A stretch of 64,000 bases of DNA. Origin: Fodinicola acaciae. Its GTDB lineage: Bacteria > Actinomycetota > Actinomycetes > Mycobacteriales > HKI-0501. Positions 1 through 8,453 of the stretch are shown piece after piece. The notes beneath the pieces are model-generated. The model searched no databases, was not told the origin of the DNA, and saw only the letters and a program-made list of their open reading frames with translations. How positions within the stretch are numbered: position 1 is the stretch's first letter; each line of letters begins with the position of its first letter. The translations under genes and the position numbers were made by a program. The DNA lies in the NCBI RefSeq assembly GCF_010993745.1, contig NZ_WOTN01000001.1, positions 2,111,235 through 2,175,234 on the forward strand, written 5' to 3'.

Positions 1-178
1 TGAGCGTGGTGGACTTGCCGGCGCCGTTGGGGCCGATGTAGCCGATCATGTCGCCGGCCTCGACGGTCAGGTCGATGCCGTCCACCGCGGCCACCTCGAC
101 CCGCGTACGCCGGACCCGGCCGGTTTTCTTCGCCACGCTGAAGGTCTTGCGCAGTCCGCGTGCCTCGATGGTGTTCAT
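1..178 (-). CDS. ABC transporter ATP-binding protein, N-terminal part (runs off the left edge)
   Basis: Only the first 59 or so codons are inside the window. The protein starts with an ATG at 178 and reads MNTIEARGLRKTFSV, then a short basic insert, then the Walker A loop GPNGAGKST near residue 52, so it is the nucleotide-binding subunit of an ABC transporter. Its ATG overlaps the stop of the upstream permease (ATGA at 175-178), indicating translational coupling. Together with the two permeases at 175-975 and 972-1832 it forms an ABC-2 type exporter operon. The substrate cannot be told from the sequence; signature and Walker B motifs lie outside the window. Confidence 0.9.
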   Translation of the reverse strand, partial: MNTIEARGLRKTFSVAKKTGRVRRTRVEVAAVDGIDLTVEAGDMIGYIGPNGAGKSTTL

Positions 179-975
179 GACCCCGTCCCTCGGTAGTGCC
201 GGATGCCGACGCGCCAGAATGCCGTCGCGGCCAGCGCCAGCACGGCCGCAGCGACCGGCGAGCAGTAGCCGAGCCAGGCCGGCAGGCCGAGCGGATCCGG
301 CCGGTCCAGCAGCGCCAGCGCCGGGTAGTACGCGACGAACGCGAACGGCAGCACGAAGGCGAACAGCGTGCGGAAGACCGGTCCGTAGATGGTGATCGGA
401 TAGGTGATGAAGTCGCGTCCGCCGTAGGTGAAGGCGTCGCTGATCGGCCGCGAGTCGATGATCCAGAAGGTCAGCGTGCCGCCGGCGACGAAGATCGCCG
501 AGACCGACACCATGCCGCTGACCAGCGTGACGAGCAGCAGCAGCACCTTCACCGGTGACCAGGCGATGTCGTTGAATGCCAGGGCGATGCCGAGCACGAT
601 CATCCCCTGCGCGACACCGCCGAAGACACGCACCTCCAGGGTGTTCACGAAGATCTGGCCGAGCGCCGACATCGGACGTACCAGCTGCGCGTCGATCCGG
701 CCGCGACGCACCAGCTCGGCCATGTTGTCCATGCCACCGCCGACCAGGTCCCCCAGCCGGAAACAGGTCTGTGCCAGCGCGCTGATCAGCATCGCCGGCG
801 CGAGCGTGAAGCCGCCAATCGACCGGGTGACACCGAAGAAGATCGCGACCGTGGAGATCTCCACCAGCGCCAGCGCCGCCTGTGACAGCAGGTCGATCAC
901 GAACGACCGCCGATAGCTGGCCTGCGCGCGGATCTGCGCGCCGACGAGCCGTAAATAGATCACCGCGGTGCTCAT
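175..975 (-). CDS. ABC-2 family permease, second subunit of the exporter operon
   Basis: A 266-residue integral membrane protein with about six hydrophobic segments after a short cytoplasmic N-terminus (MSTAVIYLRLVGAQIRAQ). This layout is that of ABC-2 type permeases that pair with a second permease and one ATPase. I chose the ATG at 975 because the open frame extends far upstream antisense to the next gene, whereas this ATG overlaps the preceding stop as ATGA and the N-terminus then matches the family. Its own stop overlaps the ATPase start, so three genes are translationally coupled. No motif reveals the substrate. Confidence 0.85.
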   Translation of the reverse strand: MSTAVIYLRLVGAQIRAQASYRRSFVIDLLSQAALALVEISTVAIFFGVTRSIGGFTLAPAMLISALAQTCFRLGDLVGGGMDNMAELVRRGRIDAQLVRPMSALGQIFVNTLEVRVFGGVAQGMIVLGIALAFNDIAWSPVKVLLLLVTLVSGMVSVSAIFVAGGTLTFWIIDSRPISDAFTYGGRDFITYPITIYGPVFRTLFAFVLPFAFVAYYPALALLDRPDPLGLPAWLGYCSPVAAAVLALAATAFWRVGIRHYRGTGS

Positions 976-1832
976 CCGCCCTGCACCACCAGCCGTCGTA
1001 CGGCCCGGCGCTGCACCAGCCAGCAGATCGCCAGCAGCGCGACGACCCACGCCACCTGCAGGCCGATCATCCCCGCCGCCGGCCAGCCGACGTGGCGCTC
1101 CAGCGCGGTGTCCAGCGGCACCTGCATGATCGCCGGAAACGGCGTCAGCCACAGCACCGCGCGCGCCCACGCTGGAAAGAAGCCGATCGGCATGGTCAGG
1201 CCGCTGAACAGGCTGGAACACAGGACCCAGGCGGTCATCACACCGCGGATGTCCAGCAGCCAGAACGAGCTGAGGTTGACCAGATATCGCAGCGCGAAGG
1301 AGACCATCCCGCCGAGCACCGCGCTCACCAGGAAAGCCGGATAGGTGGCCCAGAGTCTCGGTGCGTACAAATGAAAGGTCAGCGCGCCGACGACGACTGG
1401 CACGAGCAGCCGCATCGCCAGCGCGTGACCGATCCGGCCGAGATCGGTGCACGCGTACGTCCACAGTGGATTCACCGGCCGCAGCAGGTCGGCGGCGACG
1501 TCACCGGTGCGTACGCGGTCGGAGAGCTCGCTCCAGCCCCACATCGCGACCACGCCGAACAGCCCCTGGCCGATCCAGATGAAGGCGACGAGCTGGTCGC
1601 CGCGGTAACCGGCGACCGTGCCGGCCGGACCGGCGACCGCGAGAATCAGATAGCACTTGAGGAAACCGAAAACCGTCACCGTGACGGCCGCGCCGACGGT
1701 CGCCTGGCGGTAGGTCGAATAGCGGCGAAAACCGGCCGCGGTGACGGCCGCGGCCATCCGCAGCCAGTCGGCGACCGGATTTCCCTGACGCCGGCGCACA
1801 TCAGCCAGCATCGTCCCGGTCACTGGCCGCAC
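972..1832 (-). CDS. ABC-2 family permease, first subunit of the exporter operon
   Basis: A multi-spanning membrane protein of up to 286 residues, first gene of a leftward three-gene ABC exporter operon. Hydrophobic stretches around YLILAVAGPAGTVAGY and later segments give about six membrane passes; it resembles the DUF990-type permease that accompanies the subunit at 175-975. The start is uncertain: GTG at 1832, ATG at 1811, or ATG at 1757, where the text MAAAVTAAGFRRYSTYRQA looks most like the family N-terminus. No strong ribosome binding site decides between them. The stop at 972 overlaps the next ATG. It lies just downstream of the P450 gene on the same strand, 25 bases away, so cotranscription is possible. 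Confidence 0.8.
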   Translation of the reverse strand: MRPVTGTMLADVRRRQGNPVADWLRMAAAVTAAGFRRYSTYRQATVGAAVTVTVFGFLKCYLILAVAGPAGTVAGYRGDQLVAFIWIGQGLFGVVAMWGWSELSDRVRTGDVAADLLRPVNPLWTYACTDLGRIGHALAMRLLVPVVVGALTFHLYAPRLWATYPAFLVSAVLGGMVSFALRYLVNLSSFWLLDIRGVMTAWVLCSSLFSGLTMPIGFFPAWARAVLWLTPFPAIMQVPLDTALERHVGWPAAGMIGLQVAWVVALLAICWLVQRRAVRRLVVQGG

Positions 1833-1857
1833 TGTACCGGCCGGCTTGCCGCCCGAG

Positions 1858-3213
1858 CTACTGGTTAACCGGCTCCAGCGCGATCGGCAGTCCGTCGGTC
1901 GGATAGGGCAGCGCGACGTAATTCAGCGGCGCCTCGTACGCCGGATCGACCTGCCAGCGATATCGGCGCAGCAGCTCGTTCATCACCGCTTTCACCTGCA
2001 TGCCGGCGAAATACAGGCCGATGCACTTGTGTACGCCGCCGCCGAACGGCAGCCAGGCATAGCGGTGCACCTTGTCCTCGCGGCGGTGCTCGGCGAACCG
2101 GTCGGGGTCGAAGCGCTCCGGGTCCGGCCAGTATTCCGGCATGTGCTGCGTGAAATGCAGGCCCATCGTCACGTCGGTGCCGGCCGGGATGAAATGGCCG
2201 AGCACCTCGGTGTCCTTGACCGCCTGGCGCGGCACCGACGGCACCGGCGCGACCAGCCGCAGCGACTCCTTCATCACCAGGTCCAGCGACGCGAGCTTGT
2301 CCAGATCGGCGTATGCGAGCTGGTCGTTGTCGAGCGCGAGGCATTCCTGCCGGCAGCGCTCCTGCCATTCCGGGTGCTGGCCGAGTTTCCAGACCATCGT
2401 GGTGAGCGTGATCGTCGTCGTGTCGTGTGCCGCCATCAGCAGGAAAATCATGTGGTTGATGACGTCGTCGTCGGTGAACCGGTGGCCGTCCTCGGACTCC
2501 GCGTGGCACAGCGCGGTGAACAGGTCGGCGCCGTCGACGGACCGCTTTTTCGGCAGGTATTCGCGGAGAAACTGCTCCAAGACGCGCCGGCCGACGATCC
2601 CCTTGCGCCATCGTCCGCCTGGCACCGGAAAGCGGATCAGTGACGTGCCGGCCTGGACGCAGCCGATGAACGCCCTGTTGATCTCCTCGGCGCGAGCGCC
2701 GAGTTTCTCCTCGCCCATGAAGATGCCGGCGGCCAGGTCCAGCGTCAGCCGTTTCACCGCCGGATAGAACTTCAGGTCGCCCCGGTCCGGCCACCGGCCG
2801 ACGCCGGCGCGTACGGCCGGACTCATGTGGCTCAGATAACTCGCCAGCCGCTCGGTGGTGAAGGCCTGCTGCATGATCCGGCGGTGGTGCAGGTGCTCCT
2901 CGAAGTCCAGCAACATGATGCCGCGGTAGAAGAAGTTGTCCAGGAACCGCCCCCAGCCAAGGCCACTGGAAAACGCACGGTCGCGGTTGGCCAGCACCGC
3001 TCCGCAGGCGTCCGGGCCGAGCATCACCACGGTCGGCTTGCCGAACAGGTTGGCCCACGACACCGGGCCGTAGGTCTCATAGCGCTCGCGGTTGGCCGCG
3101 TGCGGATGCCGCAGCATCCGCAGGGTCTGGCCGACCAGCGGCGGCCCCGGCTCGCCGGGCACCGGCCGCAACTCGCTGTCGACGGGCGGAGTTGCCAGCA
3201 TCTGAAGGGACAT
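1858..3213 (-). CDS. cytochrome P450
   Basis: A 451-residue haem-thiolate monooxygenase that would use O2 and two electrons to oxidise an unknown substrate. Diagnostic motifs are all present: I-helix AAHDTTTITLTT, K-helix ESLRLV (ExxR), and the haem loop FGGGVHKCIG with the ligand Cys397. There is no signal peptide or membrane anchor, as usual for bacterial P450s. The proline-rich N-terminus (PGEPGPPLVGQTL) is more like the CYP120/CYP51-like groups than the CYP105/107 type found at 26912; this is a loose impression. No ferredoxin or reductase adjoins it. Two palindromes upstream (3248-3296) suggest tight control by a TetR-like repressor encoded elsewhere. Confidence 0.93.
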   Translation of the reverse strand: MSLQMLATPPVDSELRPVPGEPGPPLVGQTLRMLRHPHAANRERYETYGPVSWANLFGKPTVVMLGPDACGAVLANRDRAFSSGLGWGRFLDNFFYRGIMLLDFEEHLHHRRIMQQAFTTERLASYLSHMSPAVRAGVGRWPDRGDLKFYPAVKRLTLDLAAGIFMGEEKLGARAEEINRAFIGCVQAGTSLIRFPVPGGRWRKGIVGRRVLEQFLREYLPKKRSVDGADLFTALCHAESEDGHRFTDDDVINHMIFLLMAAHDTTTITLTTMVWKLGQHPEWQERCRQECLALDNDQLAYADLDKLASLDLVMKESLRLVAPVPSVPRQAVKDTEVLGHFIPAGTDVTMGLHFTQHMPEYWPDPERFDPDRFAEHRREDKVHRYAWLPFGGGVHKCIGLYFAGMQVKAVMNELLRRYRWQVDPAYEAPLNYVALPYPTDGLPIALEPVNQ

Positions 3214-3247
3214 CAGTGCCTCCGTTCGGCCGGTGTGCCGCCGAGTT

Positions 3248-3296
3248 TTGACAACTGTGACGTAGTTGTCAATAGCTGACTGAGCGATCGTTCAGT
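3248..3296 (-). promoter_or_regulatory. Two adjacent operator-like dyads upstream of the P450
   Basis: TTGACAACT (3248-3256) and AGTTGTCAA (3264-3272) form a perfect 9-bp inverted repeat with a 7-base spacer. Fifteen bases further upstream of the gene, 3279-3296 (ACTGAGCGATCGTTCAGT) is an 18-bp palindrome with one mismatched pair. On the minus strand the first dyad supplies a TTGACA -35-like hexamer, so a bound repressor would cover the promoter. The second has the look of TetR-family sites. No regulator gene adjoins, so the binding protein is unknown. Confidence 0.6.
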
Positions 3297-3364
3297 GGCG
3301 GGTCGCCGCCGGACACGAGTGGAGCCGCGACCGTACGGCCGCGGCTCCTTGACGACAGTGCTGG

Positions 3365-3571
3365 CTAGCCGGCGCGACGCGAGCTGTACGACCGCGGCGC
3401 ACCCTGGGTGTTCTGCGAGCCGCGTGCCTGGATGTGGCTCGGCACCTGGCTGTGGTTGACCTGTTTGCCCTTCTTCTGCGCACGCCGCTCCGCGCGGTTC
3501 ATCGGCGGCGCCGGCTGGTCGGCGTCGTGCTCGGAAGTCGGCTCCGGCGTGGACTCAGGTTTCGATGACAA
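3365..3571 (-). CDS. small basic protein with NRAERR motif, unknown function
   Basis: A 68-residue hydrophilic protein: an acidic, proline-rich first third (KPESTPEPTSEHDADQPAPP), then the strongly basic MNRAERRAQKKGK and a polar tail. Short actinobacterial proteins with an NRAERR(A/Q)xK core are familiar to me but have no known function. The start is TTG at 3571, decided by a strong GGAAGGAG six bases upstream; no ATG lies near it. It is transcribed in the same direction as the P450 but is separated from it by the dyads, so it is probably its own unit. Charge pattern suggests nucleic acid or ribosome contact, which is inference only. Confidence 0.6.
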   Translation of the reverse strand: MSSKPESTPEPTSEHDADQPAPPMNRAERRAQKKGKQVNHSQVPSHIQARGSQNTQGAPRSYSSRRAG

Positions 3572-3703
3572 GATGTGCTCCTTCCGAACGAGGCAAGAGA
3601 AAAACGGCTGGTCAGCTCGACGGCAGCCGGCAGAGGCTCGTGAAACGGAAGATCAGATCATGGACGCAGCTTAACAGCACCGGCCAGCCGGGTGCATACG
3701 CCT

Positions 3704-4924
3704 TTATCCGGCGGCCGGCGACTGCCGGCCCCAGGCTTTCAGCGGCCGAGCGACCGCCGCGGCAAGGACAACCAGCAGAGCGCCGCCGGCGGCGTAGGCG
3801 GGCCGGACCCCGGCCACGCCAGTCAGCGCACCGAGGACCACCGCGCCAACCGGCATCGCACCCCACGACGCGAGCCGGTGCACACCGATGACCCGGCCGA
3901 GCAGCACGTCCGGCACCGTCGCCTGCCGCGCCGACATGCTCGGCACGTTCCACAGCATCAAGGCGGCACCTTGGACGAACGCCGCCACGGCGGCCAGCGG
4001 CAGACCGGTGGCAACCGCCGTCGCGAGGCCCGAGCCACCGAGCGCCGCGACCGCGGCCACCATGACCGCTCGCGCACCGATGCGTCCGACCAGCCGGCCG
4101 GCGACGGCGCCGGCAACGACACCGCCGATGCCGCCGCAGGCCAACAAAACACCGTATCCGAACGGTTCGACATGCAACTCGTCGACGGCGAGCAGGACGA
4201 GTACGGCGGTCTGGCCACCGAGCACCAGGTTGATCAGTGCGGCCGCGACGGTGAGCACCACCAGCAACCGGTCGCTGGCAAGAAAACGGAAGCCATCGGC
4301 GATGTCGACGAGAAGACGCCGACCGCGGCGCGACGGCGGCCGCCGCGGAATCGCGACAGTGCTCAGCAAAAGTGCGGACATCCCAAAACTGGCCGCGTCC
4401 ACCAACAGCGGAATCGCACGACCGGCCGCGAACAGCGTTCCGCCGAGCGTACGGCCGAGCAGCTCGCGACCCAGGGTCTGCACGCCGAACTGCCATCCGT
4501 TGGCCGACTGCAGGAGGTCCTTGCCGACCATGCTCGGGACCAGCGCGTAGGAGGCGCACTGGAAGACAACGCCGCCGGTTCCGAGCACGAACGCCAGTGC
4601 CACCAACGACGCGAAACTCAACTGACCGGCGGCCAGCAGACCGGCCCCGACGGCCAGCGACGCGGACCGTACGAGATCCGCGCCAACCATCAGCCGGCGG
4701 CGGTCGAGCCGGTCCGCGTACGCGCCGGCCGGCAGTGCGAACAGCAGCCACGGCAGCTTGTTGGCGGCCGAGACGACGGCCACCTGGACCGGGTCGCGCA
4801 GGACCGCGAGCGCGAGCAGCGGCAGAGCGGCATCCCGTACGCCGTCACCGACCGCCGAGGCTCCGGCGGCCGCCAGCACGGTCCGATAGCCGCCGCCTCT
4901 CAGGTCACCGAGAACGCTGCGCAC
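3704..4924 (-). CDS. MFS exporter (MFS_3 / EntS-like)
   Basis: A 406-residue major facilitator protein with about twelve membrane segments. The loop between helices 2 and 3 (GAYADRLDRRRLM) is the MFS motif A. The tone of the sequence, including VPSMVGKDLLQSANGW, is that of the MFS_3 group (enterobactin-exporter-like and macrolide-efflux-like), which push small molecules out. It starts with GTG at 4924 and overlaps the 3' end of the LanB-like gene by 25 bases, so the two are cotranscribed. That pairing suggests it once exported, or still exports, a product linked to the dehydratase. Substrate unknown. Confidence 0.85.
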   Translation of the reverse strand: MRSVLGDLRGGGYRTVLAAAGASAVGDGVRDAALPLLALAVLRDPVQVAVVSAANKLPWLLFALPAGAYADRLDRRRLMVGADLVRSASLAVGAGLLAAGQLSFASLVALAFVLGTGGVVFQCASYALVPSMVGKDLLQSANGWQFGVQTLGRELLGRTLGGTLFAAGRAIPLLVDAASFGMSALLLSTVAIPRRPPSRRGRRLLVDIADGFRFLASDRLLVVLTVAAALINLVLGGQTAVLVLLAVDELHVEPFGYGVLLACGGIGGVVAGAVAGRLVGRIGARAVMVAAVAALGGSGLATAVATGLPLAAVAAFVQGAALMLWNVPSMSARQATVPDVLLGRVIGVHRLASWGAMPVGAVVLGALTGVAGVRPAYAAGGALLVVLAAAVARPLKAWGRQSPAAG

Positions 4925-6276
4925 CGCAGCTCGCTGGTGAATCGCTGGCCGTCGACCTCCAGCCAGCGTTGGTCCGGATCCGGCAGCATCTCCGACAACT
5001 CGACCACGCCGGTGTCGCCTGCCAGCCGGAACACCTGCCGGACCAGCAACGGAGCGTCCCAGTCCAGATAGACCGGCTTGCGCTCGCCCGGCACCTTCGC
5101 GAACATCCGGCGCGGCAGGCCGAGCCGGTCGCGCAACTGGCAGGCCGCGTAGTAATCCGCGGCGGTGTCATTGGCGACCGGCTGGCCGTCCAACCGCCGG
5201 CCCCGAAACTCCGTCGCGGGTACGCGCCAGGTCTCGCGTTGCAGCACCACCCGTCCGCACCGGATCCGCGGCAGGTGCTCGACGTGGTCGACGTGCAGGA
5301 TCGAGTCACCGAAATGGCGTGGAAAGGAGAAGACGGCGAGCGGATCGTGTCGGATGGTCGCGCCGCTGGCCAGTGGCGCCAGCAGCCGCAGTCGTCCTTC
5401 GACGCCGTGCGCTCGCAGCTCCAGGCCGCCGGCCGTGACCGTCACGGACAACCGCGCCGGCTGCAACACCTGCGACCGCGGCTTCGGCGAGCGACCGACC
5501 AGCTCCAGATGCCAGCCGGGATATTGCAGCTGCACCTCGGTTTTCATCGGATGGTCGCGGATCAGGTCGACCAGCAGCTCGTCCGGTGCGAGCAGCGACC
5601 GATACGCCGCGTGGATGGACGGCAGCAGGTCAGGCTGGTAGCGCTGCGCGATCGGCGCGAAGCAAGTGTGCGTGAGCAACTCGCGTACGGCGTGCAGGTC
5701 GCCGATCACCGCGGTGAACCTGCCGGCCGCGAGCGCCTCGCGGTCAGCGGCGGCGATCATCACGTCGGGATTGCACAGCGTCGGCGGACCTGACGGCTGG
5801 TCGGCCAGGATCTCGGCGACCCGGTCCGGCTCGACGACGACCTCGGCCGCGTCCAGCCGGTCGCCGACCAGGGCGTCCGTCAACGAGCGCTGGAGCGCCG
5901 CGACCTCGGCCTCCACCGGCGCGCATCGGTCGGCAATCGCCTCGCGGTCGGCGAAGAACGCGGCGTAGAACCGATCCAGCGGCACGGTCTCACCGATCCG
6001 GAAGCGCTGCCTGGCCCAGTCGGACAGGACCTCGCGCTCTCTGGCCAATCGCAGCCGCGGCACCGCGAGCGCGACCTGGTAGACGATCCCCAGCTCGCCG
6101 GCAAGGAACTCGGCCACGTTGCCGCCGATGCGCACGTCCCGCAGGCCGCTGTGCATGTCCTCGTAGAAGATCGCGCGGTCCGCGTAGTGCCGTCCGGCTC
6201 CACGGCTGGCCGCGACGCCGGTCAGCTTCTGGAAACGTTCCTTGGAACGGCGGAAAATCTCGGCACGATCGTCCAC
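4900..6276 (-). CDS. LanB-like lanthipeptide dehydratase, glutamylation-domain part, probably 5'-truncated
   Basis: A 458-residue soluble protein matching the later part of class I lantibiotic dehydratases, which use glutamyl-tRNA to dehydrate Ser/Thr in a precursor peptide. Family-like text includes GRHYADRAIFYEDM near residue 28, GRVVLQRETWRVP, FAKVPGERKPVYLDWDAPL and the closing ELSEMLPDPDQRWL. Full-length LanB proteins are 750-1000 residues; roughly the first 300-400 are missing here, and the C-terminal elimination domain is absent too. The same frame stays open and coding-like upstream to 6411 without a usable start, so GTG 6276 may not be the ancestral start. No LanC, leader peptide or elimination protein adjoins. 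Likely a decaying or split gene. Confidence 0.7.
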   Translation of the reverse strand: MDDRAEIFRRSKERFQKLTGVAASRGAGRHYADRAIFYEDMHSGLRDVRIGGNVAEFLAGELGIVYQVALAVPRLRLAREREVLSDWARQRFRIGETVPLDRFYAAFFADREAIADRCAPVEAEVAALQRSLTDALVGDRLDAAEVVVEPDRVAEILADQPSGPPTLCNPDVMIAAADREALAAGRFTAVIGDLHAVRELLTHTCFAPIAQRYQPDLLPSIHAAYRSLLAPDELLVDLIRDHPMKTEVQLQYPGWHLELVGRSPKPRSQVLQPARLSVTVTAGGLELRAHGVEGRLRLLAPLASGATIRHDPLAVFSFPRHFGDSILHVDHVEHLPRIRCGRVVLQRETWRVPATEFRGRRLDGQPVANDTAADYYAACQLRDRLGLPRRMFAKVPGERKPVYLDWDAPLLVRQVFRLAGDTGVVELSEMLPDPDQRWLEVDGQRFTSELRCAAFSVT

Positions 6277-6643
6277 AGTGGACCGTACGAACGACTCGAG
6301 GTCGCTCTCGAACTCGGCGACCTCGGCTGCCGCAGCGACCGCCGCCGGCGTACCGATGTCGGCGCGATCTCGACGCTCTGCCGCGGCACGTGCGCACGAA
6401 GCGCCGCCAAATCAACGTCAGCGAGCGATGCTCGGTATGAGAGGCGGCCGGTGTCCACCAAACCTCCACATGTAGCGCTAAACATTCGCCGTAACGCTAC
6501 AAAAGGACGGTTCGTTGTCAAGGTCTCGAAACGGTTCAATCGCGTACACCGAACCGAGGATACAACGTTGTACAACACCGATCGGAAATTTCGTCCTACC
6601 TTCTGCGGTGGCGGTCCGTTGGCCGGCGGGTAGGTTTCAGGTC
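6277..6643. other. Gene-free 367-base stretch: LanB frame remnant plus operator-like half sites
   Basis: From 6276 up to 6411 the dehydratase frame continues on the minus strand without a start codon (text such as TPAAVAAAAEVAEFESDLES) until a TGA at 6412-6414. Beyond it the DNA is less GC-rich and holds two TGTAGCG half sites (6471, 6495). On the plus strand the end of the stretch leads into the aldo/keto reductase start at 6644. I see no convincing precursor-peptide gene in any frame. Confidence 0.5.
6471..6501. promoter_or_regulatory. Paired TGTAGCG half sites, operator-like
   Basis: TGTAGCG at 6471-6477 and its exact complement CGCTACA at 6495-6501 face each other over 17 bases. Seen another way, TGTAGCGCTA and TAACGCTACA are two imperfect copies of the palindrome TGTAGCGCTACA spaced two helical turns apart. 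A perfect extended version occurs at 50826-50841. The AGCGCT core resembles LacI-family operators. The site lies between the LanB-like gene and the aldo/keto reductase and could serve either. Confidence 0.4.
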
Positions 6644-7642
6644 ATGGAATTCCGACACCTCGGCCGGTCCGGCCTGCTGATCAGCGAAATCTCGTACGGT
6701 AACTGGCTCACCCACGGCTCCCAGGTGGAGCAGGACGCCGCGGTCGCCTGTGTGCACGCCGCTCTTGACGCCGGCATCACCACTTTCGACACCGCCGACG
6801 TATATGCCGGCACCAAGGCAGAGACGGTGCTCGGCGAGGCGCTCAACGGCGTGCGGCGCGAGTCGTACGAGCTGTTCACCAAGGTCTACTGGCCGACCGG
6901 TCCCGGCAAGAACGACCGCGGCCTGTCCCGTAAGCACATCATGGAGTCCATCGACGCGTCGCTGCGCCGGCTGCAGACCGACCACGTCGACCTCTACCAG
7001 GCGCACCGCTACGACTACGCGACGCCGCTGGAAGAGACGATGACCGCCTTCGCCGACATCGTGCACTCCGGCCGCGCGCACTACATCGGCGTGTCCGAGT
7101 GGACCGCCGGCCAGATCCGGCGCGGCCACGAGCTGGCCACCGAGCTGAAGATCCCGTTCGTGTCCAGCCAGCCGCAGTACTCGATGCTGTGGCGGGTCAT
7201 CGAGGCCGAGGTCGTGCCGACCAGCCGCGACCTGGGCATCAGCCAGATCGTCTTCTCACCGATCGCGCAGGGCGTACTGACCGGCAAGTACAAGCCGGGT
7301 GAGCAGCCGCCGGCCGGATCGCGTGCCACCGACGACAAGGGCGGCGCCACCATGATCTCGCGGTGGCTGCGCGACGACGTACTCACCGCCGTACAGAAAC
7401 TGCGGCCGCTGGCCGCCGACGCCGGCCTGTCGCTGGCGCAGCTGGCCGTCGCCTGGGTCCTGCAGAACGAAAACGTCGCGTCCGCGATCATCGGCGCCAG
7501 CCGGCCGGAGCAGGTGCACGACAACGTCAAGGCGGCCGGCGTGAAGCTCGACGACGACCTGCTGAAGGCGATCGACGAGGCGCTCGGCGACGCGGTCGAG
7601 CGCGACCCCTCGATCAACGCCTCCCCCACCTCGCGGCCCTGA
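6644..7642 (+). CDS. aldo/keto reductase
   Basis: A 332-residue NADPH-dependent oxidoreductase with a TIM-barrel fold that reduces carbonyls. Catalytic residues are recognisable: Asp49 and Tyr54 in FDTADVYAG, the lysine in ELFTKVYWP, and the histidine in DLYQAHRYDY. The C-terminal half carries the cofactor stretch AIIGASRPEQV. The overall look is that of the YghZ/voltage-gated K-channel beta-subunit branch. I place the start at ATG 6644, where the protein begins MEFRHLGRSGL like its family; the open frame extends upstream but without family resemblance. It stands alone and ends at a strong bidirectional hairpin at 7647. Confidence 0.92.
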   Translation: MEFRHLGRSGLLISEISYGNWLTHGSQVEQDAAVACVHAALDAGITTFDTADVYAGTKAETVLGEALNGVRRESYELFTKVYWPTGPGKNDRGLSRKHIMESIDASLRRLQTDHVDLYQAHRYDYATPLEETMTAFADIVHSGRAHYIGVSEWTAGQIRRGHELATELKIPFVSSQPQYSMLWRVIEAEVVPTSRDLGISQIVFSPIAQGVLTGKYKPGEQPPAGSRATDDKGGATMISRWLRDDVLTAVQKLRPLAADAGLSLAQLAVAWVLQNENVASAIIGASRPEQVHDNVKAAGVKLDDDLLKAIDEALGDAVERDPSINASPTSRP

Positions 7643-7646
7643 GGGG

Positions 7647-7693
7647 CGCATGGCCACCATGCTTGCGTCCAACGCAAGCATGGTGGCCATGCG
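7647..7693. terminator. Long perfect hairpin between convergent genes
   Basis: The 21 bases 7647-7667 are exactly complementary to 7673-7693, with a 5-base loop TCCAA. The hairpin begins five bases after the aldo/keto reductase stop and ends one base before the stop of the leftward permease at 7695, so it can end transcription from both sides. There is no T-tract, in keeping with actinobacterial terminators. A 21-bp perfect stem is unusually long. Confidence 0.85.
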
Positions 7694-7694
7694 G

Positions 7695-8453
7695 TCAGCC
7701 GGCCGTACGCGCGAAGCGGCGATAGAGCGGCACGATCAGCGCGATGTGGTACGCCACGCCGATCAACAGGTACGGCCACCAGGTTTCGCCGCGCGCTGCT
7801 GCCCAGAACATCGCGCTCGGCCAGTACGTCGGCAACACCCCGAAGGCAAACTGCCAGCCGTTGTGAATGAAGAACGGCAGGCACGGCAGACCGACGACCA
7901 GGATGCCGACGCCACGCATCACGGCCAGTCCTTCGACCTTGTTGTGCGCGACCGACACCATCAGGAGCGCCACGACCACAGCCGACAGGCCGGCCAGCAG
8001 GCCGTGCAGCACGGTCACCGGCAGGAGCCTCGCCGGCAGCAGCGCCGGCACCGCGAAACCGGAAATCACCATCGACACGACGATGTAGAGCGTGGTGACC
8101 AGGACGATCGTCGTCGCGCGATAACCGACAAACGCACGCATCGGCACCGGCACGACGCGCAGCGCGGTGAGCGTGCCGGCGTCACGCTCGTCGAGGATCA
8201 GCAGCGCGGCCAACGCCGCCACGATCATCGCGCAGCCGAGCGTCAGGAACGACGTCATGATCAGCGGGTAATACGGCACGAGGTCGAAGCCGAACCGGTC
8301 GGCCAGATATCCGGTCACCGGTCCGGTGGGGATCGCCACCAGGCCGGCGTAGCAGAACGGCGAGAAAACCACGAACGCCAACAGCGGATCGCGGCGTACG
8401 CCTTTGAGGTCGTTGCTGCCGAAGGCCGCGTACGCGCCGGCCATCTCAGGCAC
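7695..8453 (-). CDS. ABC-2 type permease (fluoroquinolone-exporter-like)
   Basis: A 252-residue membrane protein with about six hydrophobic segments and a short cytoplasmic start (MPEMAGAYAAFGSNDLKGVRRDP). Sequence style and operon layout resemble the Rv2686c-Rv2688c fluoroquinolone export system of mycobacteria, where two permeases pair with one ATPase. It is the last gene of a four-gene leftward operon TetR - ATPase - permease - permease and overlaps the preceding permease by 8 bases. It probably forms a heterodimeric channel with that protein. Drug specificity is inferred from the resemblance only. Confidence 0.85.
   Translation of the reverse strand: MPEMAGAYAAFGSNDLKGVRRDPLLAFVVFSPFCYAGLVAIPTGPVTGYLADRFGFDLVPYYPLIMTSFLTLGCAMIVAALAALLILDERDAGTLTALRVVPVPMRAFVGYRATTIVLVTTLYIVVSMVISGFAVPALLPARLLPVTVLHGLLAGLSAVVVALLMVSVAHNKVEGLAVMRGVGILVVGLPCLPFFIHNGWQFAFGVLPTYWPSAMFWAAARGETWWPYLLIGVAYHIALIVPLYRRFARTAG

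Noticed and set aside
972-1868. Plus-strand open frames opposite the ABC permeases
   Set aside because: Antisense shadows; the minus-strand frames have membrane helices and ATGA coupling.
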